Below are positions 8,361 through 15,523 of a stretch of DNA of 64,000 bases, piece after piece (positions within the stretch are counted from its first letter, which is position 1; the number at the start of each line of letters is the position of its first letter). This DNA comes from Gordonia araii NBRC 100433. Its GTDB lineage: Bacteria; Actinomycetota; Actinomycetes; Mycobacteriales; Mycobacteriaceae. Location: the NCBI RefSeq assembly GCF_000241265.1, contig NZ_BAEE01000061.1:1-64000 (forward strand), in the 5' to 3' direction. The notes under the pieces are model-generated. The model did no database searches. It was not told the DNA's origin and was given only the letters and a program-made list of their open reading frames with translations. A program made the translations under genes and the position numbers.

Positions 8361-8423
8361 CTCGGCGCGTAACGGTTCTTGCTGCGGACGCCCATTCGAC
8401 GCGCACCGGCGTGACCGTAGAAT

Positions 8424-8437
8424 TAGAACGCGTTCTA
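8424..8437. promoter_or_regulatory. KstR-type operator (cholesterol-catabolism regulon motif)
   Basis: TAGAACGCGTTCTA is a perfect 14-bp palindrome and matches TNNAACNNGTTNNA, the motif reported for the TetR-family repressor KstR in mycobacteria and relatives. It lies 22 bp before the start of a ketosteroid-isomerase-like gene. I see no other gene it could serve. Confidence 0.7.
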
Positions 8438-8459
8438 CTTTGATGAGGGGTGCCTGAGG

Positions 8460-9233
8460 ATGCCGACAAGGAACGAACTGCTGACCGCGGTCGACGAATC
8501 GCCCGCTGCCGTCGCCGCTCACGACAAGGATCGCTGGCTGTCGCTGTTCGCGCCGACCGCGATCGTCAACGACCCCGTCGGTTCGGCACCACACCGAGGT
8601 GTCGAGCAGCTCTCCCGCTTCTACGACACGTTCATCGCGCCCAACGACATCCGCTTCCACGTCAACCACGACATCGTCTGCGGTCTCGACGTCCTCCGCG
8701 ACCTCACGATCGAGATTGCGATGAGTGATCGAGTGACACTGTTCGTGCCCGCGCATCTCCGCTATGCGATGACCGAGAACGCGCGGATCGACGGGCTATA
8801 CGCGCACTGGGAACTGCCGGCCATGGTCGCTCAGCTGCTCGGCAACGGGTTGCCGGCCGCCGCCGTGTCGAGCCGACTCGCCGTCGGCCTGCTGCGCAAT
8901 CAACGGGTCGCCGGTTCCCTGGGGTTCGCCCGCGGATTCGCCGGCGTCGGACCCCGCACCAAGAGAAGGGCGGTTGAGCTGCTCGACGGGCTCGGCGCAG
9001 GAGCGAATCCCGAGGAGGCGTTCGTGCCGTCGCCCGTGCTCCGTTTCGGGACGGAGACGGTGCGCTCGCCGGCCGAGCTGGGCGCGCGTCTCGCCGGTTG
9101 GCGAATGGGCAAGACCATCGCGGCAGGCAACGTCGTCTCGGCGACGTTGACCGACGGGCGGTCGCACGCGCTGGCGATGCTGGAGTACCGGGCGCGCAAG
9201 GTGTCGTCCTTGTCAGTGTTCGTCGACTGCTGA
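8460..9233 (+). CDS. NTF2/SnoaL-fold protein resembling ketosteroid isomerase, preceded by a KstR-type operator
   Basis: 257 residues. The N-terminal 110 residues look like a ketosteroid-isomerase/NTF2 domain. The motif FAPTAIVNDPVGSAPHRGVE (residues 30-49) resembles the VEDPVGS segment that carries the catalytic Asp of delta5-3-ketosteroid isomerase. The remaining 150 residues are less familiar and may form a second, partial NTF2-like unit (PVLRFGTETVRSPAELGARL onward). The KstR-type palindrome upstream places it in steroid metabolism. Other SnoaL-like functions remain possible. It converges with the AlkD-like gene, with 10 bp between stops. Confidence 0.7.
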   Translation: MPTRNELLTAVDESPAAVAAHDKDRWLSLFAPTAIVNDPVGSAPHRGVEQLSRFYDTFIAPNDIRFHVNHDIVCGLDVLRDLTIEIAMSDRVTLFVPAHLRYAMTENARIDGLYAHWELPAMVAQLLGNGLPAAAVSSRLAVGLLRNQRVAGSLGFARGFAGVGPRTKRRAVELLDGLGAGANPEEAFVPSPVLRFGTETVRSPAELGARLAGWRMGKTIAAGNVVSATLTDGRSHALAMLEYRARKVSSLSVFVDC

Positions 9234-9243
9234 GGCTCGATGA

Positions 9244-9858
9244 TCAGGGGTTGCCGTGGCGCTGAAGTCGCCGCCGCGCGTGCTTGCGATAGATCTGAAC
9301 TGCCGACCGCACACGCGGATGCCGGTCGTCGTCGAGGGACGATGCAATCGCGAGGCCGCGTTCGACGTCGGCCGTCGACCCTTCCTTGATGAACCAGAGA
9401 GGGGCCGTGATCGCCGATCTGCGTCGGAGGGGATCGTCGGCGCGCGCGAGATCATCGAGCACGCTATCGCCGACCGCGCCGATCAGGATCGGCCAGCCGA
9501 GCACTCGCGGGGCCGCGCGATCCACCATGTCCCACGTGCTGATGGAGTCGTGCCGGTCCAGGTAGATGTGGGCGAGCGCGGCGCGCTGGTCGTCGGCGAG
9601 CTTGCGGCGCGCACGGAAGTCGAGGATGCAGAACGCGGCCAGTCGCGGCTCGTACGCCTCGTGCTCGAACAAGGCGTCGAGTTCGGCGTCGGGGAGACCG
9701 GCGGCGTGCTTGGCGATGTCGAACAGCGTGCCCATCCGGACGCCGATCACCGCTTCGTCTTCGTCGACGCGGTTGCGGATCTTCGCTTCTTCGATCGGGT
9801 TGGCTGCGCTGTGGAGGGCCTCGACGACCTGGGCGGCGGTCGAGTAGGAGGTGGCCAT
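9244..9858 (-). CDS. AlkD-like DNA alkylation repair protein (HEAT-repeat glycosylase family)
   Basis: 204 residues, mostly helical. The order of segments (VRMGTLFDIAKHAAGL, EHEAYEPRLAAFCILDFR, DMVDRAAPRVLGWPI, RRRSAITAPLWFIKEG, HPRVRSAVQIYRKHARRR) follows the HEAT-like repeats of the AlkD/DNA alkylation repair family, which removes bulky or cationic alkylated bases. The family's usual length is about 220-240 residues, so it is slightly short. It stands alone, 27 bp after the lipase stop on the same strand. Confidence 0.75.
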   Translation of the reverse strand: MATSYSTAAQVVEALHSAANPIEEAKIRNRVDEDEAVIGVRMGTLFDIAKHAAGLPDAELDALFEHEAYEPRLAAFCILDFRARRKLADDQRAALAHIYLDRHDSISTWDMVDRAAPRVLGWPILIGAVGDSVLDDLARADDPLRRRSAITAPLWFIKEGSTADVERGLAIASSLDDDRHPRVRSAVQIYRKHARRRLQRHGNP

Positions 9859-9885
9859 GACGCGATCGTATCCGCGGCCGGGCGC

Positions 9886-11154
9886 TCAGGCGGCCGGCTG
9901 TCGCAGGGCGTCTCGCATCCAGCGCAGCACACTCGGCATCGCCCACCCGGCCGCGATCATGTGCTCACCGGGGACGGGCAGGTAGTCGACGGTCGCCCCC
10001 TTGGCGCGCCAGCGATCGGCGAGTTCGGTCACGCCTTCCTCGGGGATGAACTGGTCGCCGATCAAACGGTCGCGCGAACCGTGGTACAGCAGGACGGGCA
10101 TCGTCGGCGGGGTGGCACCCGGCTTGTTGGCGTCGATCACCGCCTGGGCGACCTCGGATTCGAATGGTTCGGGGACGGTGGCCAAGACCCCCAGGTCGAT
10201 ACGGGCCACTCCCGACGCGGCCAGCGGTATCTGCGGAAAGTCTTTGATGAGCGTGGCCACGTAGAAGGCGAAGTCCCCGAAAAGCTGCGTCATGCTCGGA
10301 TACTCGCGCGCCTGGCCGATGGTCGCCGCGGCGAACAGGCCGGATCCGAGGCCGCCGTTCATACTGCGATACAGCAGGGCGTAGTCGGTGGGCGTGCCAC
10401 CGGCAACGGCGCCGTTGAACCTCAGTTCGGGCGCGTAGACCGGTTGTTCCTGTGCCGCCCACACGGTCGCGATGGCCCCACCGCTGTAGCCGTCCATCAC
10501 CGTCGGGGACTCGGCGAGATCCGGGCGGATGCGGTGCATCCCGCGCACGGAATCCAGGACGGCATGTGCGGCCATGACGCCCGCCGAGTAGGCCATTCGC
10601 GGTCCCTCGTGATCGGGGATGAGGACCGCGCAGTTGCGGGCCAGAAGCAGCGGGAGCAGCGGCGGTGCGTCGATATAGGTGCCGCGCGCGAGTCGATACG
10701 AGGGCGCGGCCTTGAGCCCGAGCGAGTTGATCGGCTGATTCCGAACCACGACCGGCCGCGGACCGTCCCCTCGCCATGGGCGGTCGGGTTCGATCAGCGT
10801 GGCAGTGACCGCCACGGCCTTGCCCGCGGTGTCGGTGGAGCGGACCATGAATCGCTCGAGAGTCGCCGCGGGAGTCGGGAGCCGCGGCTTCACCCGCTCG
10901 CTGCGGATGATCTCGCCGTTGGTCAGCGCGGATAGGTCGCCCGGGTCGGAGTAGAAGGCCAATCGCAGCGGCGTCGGAAGAATGGCGGCATGCCGGTCGG
11001 CGCGCTGCTCATCGGTCAGCCTGTGCGCCGCCCACTCGTTCAGGCGGCGGACGACGGCGGGGGTTCTCAAGGCTGCCGCCGAACCGGCGATACCGGCTAC
11101 TGCGGCTCCCGCGCTCGCCAGCGCGGCCTCGGCCGGGCCTGACAACTTAGACAT
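9886..11154 (-). CDS. LIP-family (secretory-type) lipase
   Basis: 422 residues. The catalytic serine lies in GYSGGA, the acid in HGSRDRLIGD and the His in VPGEHM, the order of the LIP lipase family (PF03583-like). The N-terminus has a hydrophobic Ala-rich stretch (AALASAGAAVAGIAGSAAAL) that could be a signal or anchor. The ATG at 11154 overlaps the upstream VOC stop by 8 bp, so the two are probably cotranscribed. Substrates are likely acylglycerols or other lipids. Confidence 0.82.
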   Translation of the reverse strand: MSKLSGPAEAALASAGAAVAGIAGSAAALRTPAVVRRLNEWAAHRLTDEQRADRHAAILPTPLRLAFYSDPGDLSALTNGEIIRSERVKPRLPTPAATLERFMVRSTDTAGKAVAVTATLIEPDRPWRGDGPRPVVVRNQPINSLGLKAAPSYRLARGTYIDAPPLLPLLLARNCAVLIPDHEGPRMAYSAGVMAAHAVLDSVRGMHRIRPDLAESPTVMDGYSGGAIATVWAAQEQPVYAPELRFNGAVAGGTPTDYALLYRSMNGGLGSGLFAAATIGQAREYPSMTQLFGDFAFYVATLIKDFPQIPLAASGVARIDLGVLATVPEPFESEVAQAVIDANKPGATPPTMPVLLYHGSRDRLIGDQFIPEEGVTELADRWRAKGATVDYLPVPGEHMIAAGWAMPSVLRWMRDALRQPAA

Positions 11155-11611
11155 CGCTGCTCCGCCCGTCCGGCTCGGGGGAGGCCACCTCCTCGGCGAA
11201 CATCACCAGAATGTCGCTCGGGCCACGGAGGTAGGTGAGTTTGTATACGTCGCCGTAGGTGGCCACGCCGCGGAGCGGATAGCAACCGTGCCGTGCCGCG
11301 ATGGCCAGTGCCTCGTCGATGTCGTCCACGGAGAACGAGACACGGTGCATGCCAACGTCATTGGGCGAGGCGGGATCGGTCTCGACGGCCTCGGGGTGGA
11401 TGTACTCGAAGAATTCGAGGCGACCGTGGCCGTCCGGCGTGGTGAGCACGGCGATCTTCGCGTGGTTGCCGTCGAGGCCGACCGCCGTGTCGGCCCACTC
11501 GCCGCTGATCGTGTCACGGCCCAGGACAGTCAGACCGAGGTCGGTGAAGAACGCGATCGCCGCGTCGATGTCCCGGACGGTGATGCCGACGTTCTCAAGC
11601 TTGATGGCCAC
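11147..11611 (-). CDS. VOC (glyoxalase/bleomycin resistance) superfamily protein
   Basis: 154 residues from GTG 11611 (MAIKLENVGITV...). Two beta-alpha-beta-beta-beta modules are visible: VGITVRDIDAAIAFFTDLGL...HAKIAVLTTPDGHGRLEFFEY and MHRVSFSVDDIDEALAIAAR...YKLTYLRGPSDILVMFAEE. Metal ligands of the fold are plausible (His in MHRVSF, Glu in LEFFEY), but the reaction cannot be inferred. It is upstream of and overlapping the LIP-family lipase. A GTG nine bases further upstream is an alternative start. Confidence 0.78.
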   Translation of the reverse strand: MAIKLENVGITVRDIDAAIAFFTDLGLTVLGRDTISGEWADTAVGLDGNHAKIAVLTTPDGHGRLEFFEYIHPEAVETDPASPNDVGMHRVSFSVDDIDEALAIAARHGCYPLRGVATYGDVYKLTYLRGPSDILVMFAEEVASPEPDGRSSDV

Positions 11612-11650
11612 GCATCGCACGCTACCAAGACGGCGTGACCGACGTCACGC

Positions 11651-11681
11651 TTGACCTCAACTTAACTTCAGGTCTTAGCGT
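11651..11681 (+). promoter_or_regulatory. sodA promoter with SoxR-type operator in a 19-bp spacer
   Basis: CCTCAACTTAACTTCAGG (11655-11672) matches 16 of 18 positions of the SoxR box known from enteric soxS (CCTCAAGTTAACTTGAGG), and both differences are symmetric. It lies between TTGACC (11651-11656) and TAGCGT (11676-11681). The spacer is exactly 19 bp, the overlong spacing typical of MerR/SoxR-activated promoters. The start codon follows 30 bp downstream. Confidence 0.75.
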
Positions 11682-11711
11682 TGCGGAGACAACCACTTCG
11701 GAAGGATCCGC

Positions 11712-12329
11712 ATGACCGCGTACACGCTGCCCGACCTGCCCTACGACTACAGCGCACTGGAGCCGCACATCTCCGCGAAGATCATGGAGCTGCACCACTC
11801 CAAGCATCACGCCAACTACGTGGCGGGTCTCAACGCGACGCTGGAGAAGCTCGACGAAGCGCGCGAAACCGGGAACTACGGAGCCGTCGCCGGACTGGAG
11901 AAGAACCTCGCCTTCAACCTCGGCGGCCATATCAACCACTCGGTCTTCTGGAAGAACCTCTCGCCCGACGGCGGCGATCGTCCGGCGGGTGAACTCGCCG
12001 CGGCGATCGATGAGCACTTCGGTTCCTTCGACAGGTTCCAGGCTCACTTCGAGCAAACCGCCCTGACTATCCAGGGTTCCGGATGGGCCATCCTGGCCTG
12101 GGACGCGCTGGGGCAGCGGTTGCTGATCGTCCAGCTCTACGACCAGCAGAGCAACATTCCCGCCACCCTCGTGCCGGTCCTGCAACTGGACATGTGGGAG
12201 CACGCGTTCTACCTCGACTACCTCAACGTCAAGGGTGACTACGTCAAGGCGTTTTGGAACATCGCCAACTGGGCCGATGCCCAAGAGCGCTTCGCCGCGG
12301 CGACTTCCGGCGGGCGAGTCCTTTTCTGA
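11712..12329 (+). CDS. sodA: Superoxide dismutase, Fe/Mn family (probably manganese form)
   Basis: 205 residues, full length for the family. Metal ligands are visible at His28 (ELHHSKHH), His76 ([10 protein letters not shown]), Asp160 and His164 (LDMWEHAFY). Residue 145 is Gln (LYDQQSN), where M. tuberculosis iron SodA has His. A Gln at this site is associated with manganese enzymes of the group. The protein dismutates superoxide in the cytosol. It is preceded by AAGGA and by a SoxR-type promoter, and followed after 4 bp by a flavin-reductase-like gene. Confidence 0.95.
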   Translation: MTAYTLPDLPYDYSALEPHISAKIMELHHSKHHANYVAGLNATLEKLDEARETGNYGAVAGLEKNLAFNLGGHINHSVFWKNLSPDGGDRPAGELAAAIDEHFGSFDRFQAHFEQTALTIQGSGWAILAWDALGQRLLIVQLYDQQSNIPATLVPVLQLDMWEHAFYLDYLNVKGDYVKAFWNIANWADAQERFAAATSGGRVLF

Positions 12330-12333
12330 TCAG

Positions 12334-12900
12334 ATGACCACGACGACGCATACAGAGCATCGCGCCGGACCCGAGCAGCGGTACGACGGCTTCGCCCGCT
12401 ACGGCAGCGGCGTGAGTCTGGTCGCCGTGCACGACGGCGAGGAGGATCGCTTCTTCGTCGCCGCCTCGGTACTGACGGCGTCGGTCGAGCCGTTCGCACT
12501 CGCCGTCTCCGTCGGGACCGGGCGGGATGCCCTGCCGGCGATCCTGGACGGCCGGCCGTGGTCCCTGTCGGTCTTGGCGGCGCACCACCTGTCGTTGGTG
12601 CGCCGCCTCACCGGCGCGACTGGCCGTGCGGCGAGGCTGGCGGCGCTCGCCGACGCCGGGGCCGAGCGATCCCCGCAGGGGGCGCTCTGGTTGCCCGACG
12701 CGCTCGCGACGTTCTGGTGCGAGACCGCCTCCGCCACGCCTGTGAACGATCAGGTGCTGGTGGTCGGGGACGTCGTCGGCGGGAGCGCGCCGCGCGACGG
12801 GACCCCCTTGCTCCGCTGGAATCACGACTTCCACACGACCGCCGATCTGACGCCCGCCGTCGGGACGATCGGCGACCCGTCGGCCGACGTGGATCGCTGA
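12334..12900 (+). CDS. Flavin reductase-like FMN-binding split-barrel protein
   Basis: 188 residues from the ATG at 12334. The segments YGSGVSLVAVHDGEEDRFFV, AASVLTASVEPFALAVSVGT and VNDQVLVVGDVVGG follow the flavin reductase-like domain layout, and the C-terminal LLRWNHDFHTT corresponds to its substrate-side strand. The conserved TVSSFTSVSxDPP motif of active flavin reductases is altered to TASVEPFALAV, so activity is uncertain. The 4-bp gap to sodA makes cotranscription from the SoxR-type promoter likely, which would link it to redox stress. Confidence 0.65.
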   Translation: MTTTTHTEHRAGPEQRYDGFARYGSGVSLVAVHDGEEDRFFVAASVLTASVEPFALAVSVGTGRDALPAILDGRPWSLSVLAAHHLSLVRRLTGATGRAARLAALADAGAERSPQGALWLPDALATFWCETASATPVNDQVLVVGDVVGGSAPRDGTPLLRWNHDFHTTADLTPAVGTIGDPSADVDR

Positions 12901-12922
12901 TTCGGCGTGGCAGGATGGATCG

Positions 12923-13471
12923 ATGGCTTCCATCCAGACGCTCAGTGATTCGGACCGTCGCACCATCGCCCGATGGGCCGCGGACTGCGCTGAGCGCGTC
13001 CTCCCACTCTTCGACGGCGACGCGTCGGCGACCGATCAGGTGCGCGACGCCATCGCCCGTACGCGTGCGTACAGCAATGGGGAGACCACGGCTGCCGAGC
13101 AGATCCGTCTCCGGTTCGCCGCCGGTAAGGCAGCTCAAGCTGCGAAGACGCCAGCCGGTGCCGCCGCTGCCCGGGCCGCCGGTCAGGCGTCGTCGGTCGC
13201 CCACATGGGTGCGCACGCACTGGGAGCCGCGGGATATGTGGCGAAAGCCGTCTCGCTCGCGAACCCGGCGCCGTCCGACGCGGTCGCCGAAGAGGTTCGG
13301 TGGCAGATCGAGCAGCTCACCGACGACGACAAGGCGATTCTTCGTCAATTGCCAACGCTGGGGTCCGACTCCTCGGGGCCGCTCGGCACCGGATTGTTGA
13401 CCCAGGGGGTCGTCGGTGAGGTGATCGAGCAGATCCAAAATGAAGTCGCCGGCGGCAGGCCGCGCACGTAG
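12923..13471 (+). CDS. Imm-5-like putative immunity protein
   Basis: 182 residues. The opening LSDSDRRTIARWAADCAERV and LPLFDGDASATDQVRDAIAR..RAYSNGE match the helical putative immunity family (Imm-5-like) common in Actinobacteria. The centre is Ala-rich (AAGKAAQAAKTPAGAAAARA) and the rest is helical. No polymorphic toxin gene lies next to it, so it may be an orphan immunity gene or have another role. It is followed 11 bp later by an unknown gene. Confidence 0.6.
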   Translation: MASIQTLSDSDRRTIARWAADCAERVLPLFDGDASATDQVRDAIARTRAYSNGETTAAEQIRLRFAAGKAAQAAKTPAGAAAARAAGQASSVAHMGAHALGAAGYVAKAVSLANPAPSDAVAEEVRWQIEQLTDDDKAILRQLPTLGSDSSGPLGTGLLTQGVVGEVIEQIQNEVAGGRPRT

Positions 13472-13482
13472 GCTCTCGCGAC

Positions 13483-14313
13483 GTGTTGATATCTGCATTG
13501 CCGACCCGTCGGCTCGGTGTGCCCGAGGACCAGGCCGCGCTCCACTTCGGTACCGTCGGTCCCGACGTCGGTAACCGCTACCTCTACATGTCGGGCGAGC
13601 CGGCGTTCGAATTGTCGTTCTGGTGCGGCAGTTGCCCGTTCCTGTTCGAGCGCCAATACGGCGCCAACGTCAGACTGTCTGATGGCCGCGAGCCGATGCG
13701 ACAGCTCGAACAACCCTTGGACGCCGTCGATGACGCGATCTTCGACACCTTCTCCCCATTGCTGGCAGAGGGCGACTACCTGCCGCTGCTGTTGGAGGTC
13801 CAGCCCGAGCTGGTAGCCCCCAATGACGAACGCGACTACTTCACCCATGAGCAAGTCGCCACGTGGGGAATCCGAAACTTCTGGTCGCTCCCGGAGAACC
13901 CGCGCAGTTTCTACTACCGGACTTTCGAGACCGCCGTGGACTCCGACGCGCACCTCTACGAGTTCGTCGTGCCCATGGTCCCGCCCAGTTGGACCGATAG
14001 GGATCGCGTGCGGCACTACGTCGACCTCATGGGCGAAGGGGTTGCGCCGACCGCTGTCGCACTGTCCGGGCTCGATGTCTGTGCACCCGCCACGACCGGC
14101 GACGACGCGGACTTCTACTTCCACTGGGGGTTGACGCACTACTTGCTCGACGGTCACCACAAGATGCTGGCTGCGGCCAGATCCGGCTCGACGGTTCAGC
14201 TCTTGGCGCTGGTGAGTCTTGCGGGAGGTCTCGCCGACCCGGCGGCGACCGCCCGTCTTCCGGAATTGTTGGCTCGACCCCGCGCACGCAGGGGCGTGGG
14301 CGGAAATCGGTAG
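13483..14313 (+). CDS. Unknown protein with CGSC and DGHHK motifs
   Basis: 276 residues starting at GTG 13483 (TTG at 13486 is an alternative). I do not recognise the family. Visible features are a CxxC-type motif in FWCGSCPFLFERQYG and, near the C-terminus, HYLLDGHHKMLAAARSG, which resembles the ligand-binding DGHHR segment of ParB/Srx-like domains. There is no signal peptide or membrane segment. It lies 11 bp after the Imm-5-like gene, so the two probably share a transcript. Confidence 0.65.
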   Translation: MLISALPTRRLGVPEDQAALHFGTVGPDVGNRYLYMSGEPAFELSFWCGSCPFLFERQYGANVRLSDGREPMRQLEQPLDAVDDAIFDTFSPLLAEGDYLPLLLEVQPELVAPNDERDYFTHEQVATWGIRNFWSLPENPRSFYYRTFETAVDSDAHLYEFVVPMVPPSWTDRDRVRHYVDLMGEGVAPTAVALSGLDVCAPATTGDDADFYFHWGLTHYLLDGHHKMLAAARSGSTVQLLALVSLAGGLADPAATARLPELLARPRARRGVGGNR

Positions 14314-14401
14314 GAGGCGTGGCGACGACGATGCGTTCCGCGGAACGTTTTCGCCACACCGGTAACTCCCGTCCCAACAAGTGCGGCTGCTTGACGCTCG
14401 C

Positions 14402-14459
14402 CCCTCATGGTTTCGGCGATTCCCCATCGATCGATGAGGGATGGGCGAAACCGTGAGGG
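14402..14459. repeat. Large imperfect palindrome (dispersed hairpin family)
   Basis: Arms CCCTCATGGTTTCG (14402-14415) and CGAAACCGTGAGGG (14446-14459) pair with one G-T. The 30-base loop contains CATCGATCGATG. No T-run follows. It closely resembles the hairpin at 54361-54420 (shared order TTTCG, TTCCC, CGATCG, GGGA, GCGAAA). It lies between the stops of convergent genes and may also work as a terminator. Confidence 0.6.
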
Positions 14460-14476
14460 TTTAGCGGCGGCGATTA

Positions 14477-15523
14477 TCAGTAGTCGGCGTCGGCGACGAG
14501 CCGCTCGGCGACGAAGAGCGGCGTGCCGTCGTCGATCCCGCCGATTCGGCGACGGACCAGTGAGCGCACCCGATTACGCTGGCCACGGGAGTCGGCGCCG
14601 TTTGTCTCGCCCACAGCGCAGACGAGCGCCGACCAGTCGATTCGCCACGCCTGCGCGGCCGTGAGGGGCAGTGCGACACGTACCAGCCCGGTCGGTTCCA
14701 GCGTTGCCCGCACCCGCATCGGCAGATCGGGAAGCGACAACGTCACCGGCAGCGGAATCGCCGCGCGTCCCGGCAGGAGCGCGACTGCGACATCGGCGAC
14801 CACTTCCGGTGCCGCGTCGACGGACCAGGCGATCGTGTTCTCAGCCGCGTCGAACGTGTTGGCGGGCACCGACTCCCAGGCGACGGATGCCCGGCCCTGG
14901 GCGATACCGGTGCCGGGCGCGGCGAAGGTCTCCGATCCGGCCGCCAGCGCGTAGTCGTCGGCTCGTCCCGGCACCGCTGTCTCGCGCGGGCGGGCGGCGC
15001 CACCTTCGCGGCCGATCCACCGGCCGTGTAGGGCGCGCACTTCGGCACTCGCGTGGGTCGCCAATGAGCCGATCGCGTCCTCGCCGTGCGCGGCGAGCAG
15101 AGCATGCGGATCGCCGTCGAAGCTGACCTCGTCGAAGTAGGCCTCGCAGTCGTCGGTCAGCAGCGCGACCTCGATATCGAGTACGACACGGGGCAGCTCC
15201 TCGATACCGTCGATCACACTGGCCGGCCACCACCGCCGCAGCCAATGACCCCACGCCAGACGCCGCAGGATGGCCAGTTCGCCAGGGGAGTCCACGGCGA
15301 CATCGGCATCACGGTGCTCGGCCAGTGCGGCGACGACATCGACATGGCCCTGCTCGCCGACGATGCGCCACAGCCAAGTCGCGTCGGCCGGCGACCACAG
15401 ATGCAGCCGCGGAGCAGCTTCCGGATCCATTACGTTCCAGGTGAAGATGCCGCCGGCCACTTCGAGAGTCATGGTCGTCCACGTCGGCGAGGCCGGTGCG
15501 CCCGGCGCACTCGAGATTCTCAC
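14477..15523 (-). CDS. Unknown protein, second gene of the CHAT-associated pair
   Basis: 348 residues if the GTG at 15523 is used, which overlaps the upstream TGA as GTGA; an ATG at 15472 (MTLEVAGGIFTWNV) is an alternative. I do not recognise the family. It is Trp-rich in the first 120 residues (HLWSPADATWLWRIVGE, WGHWLRRWWPASV). The second half looks beta-rich and ends with RSLVRRRIGGIDDGTPLFVA. No signal peptide is visible. Tight coupling to the 444-residue gene suggests the products act together. Confidence 0.7.
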   Translation of the reverse strand: MRISSAPGAPASPTWTTMTLEVAGGIFTWNVMDPEAAPRLHLWSPADATWLWRIVGEQGHVDVVAALAEHRDADVAVDSPGELAILRRLAWGHWLRRWWPASVIDGIEELPRVVLDIEVALLTDDCEAYFDEVSFDGDPHALLAAHGEDAIGSLATHASAEVRALHGRWIGREGGAARPRETAVPGRADDYALAAGSETFAAPGTGIAQGRASVAWESVPANTFDAAENTIAWSVDAAPEVVADVAVALLPGRAAIPLPVTLSLPDLPMRVRATLEPTGLVRVALPLTAAQAWRIDWSALVCAVGETNGADSRGQRNRVRSLVRRRIGGIDDGTPLFVAERLVADADY

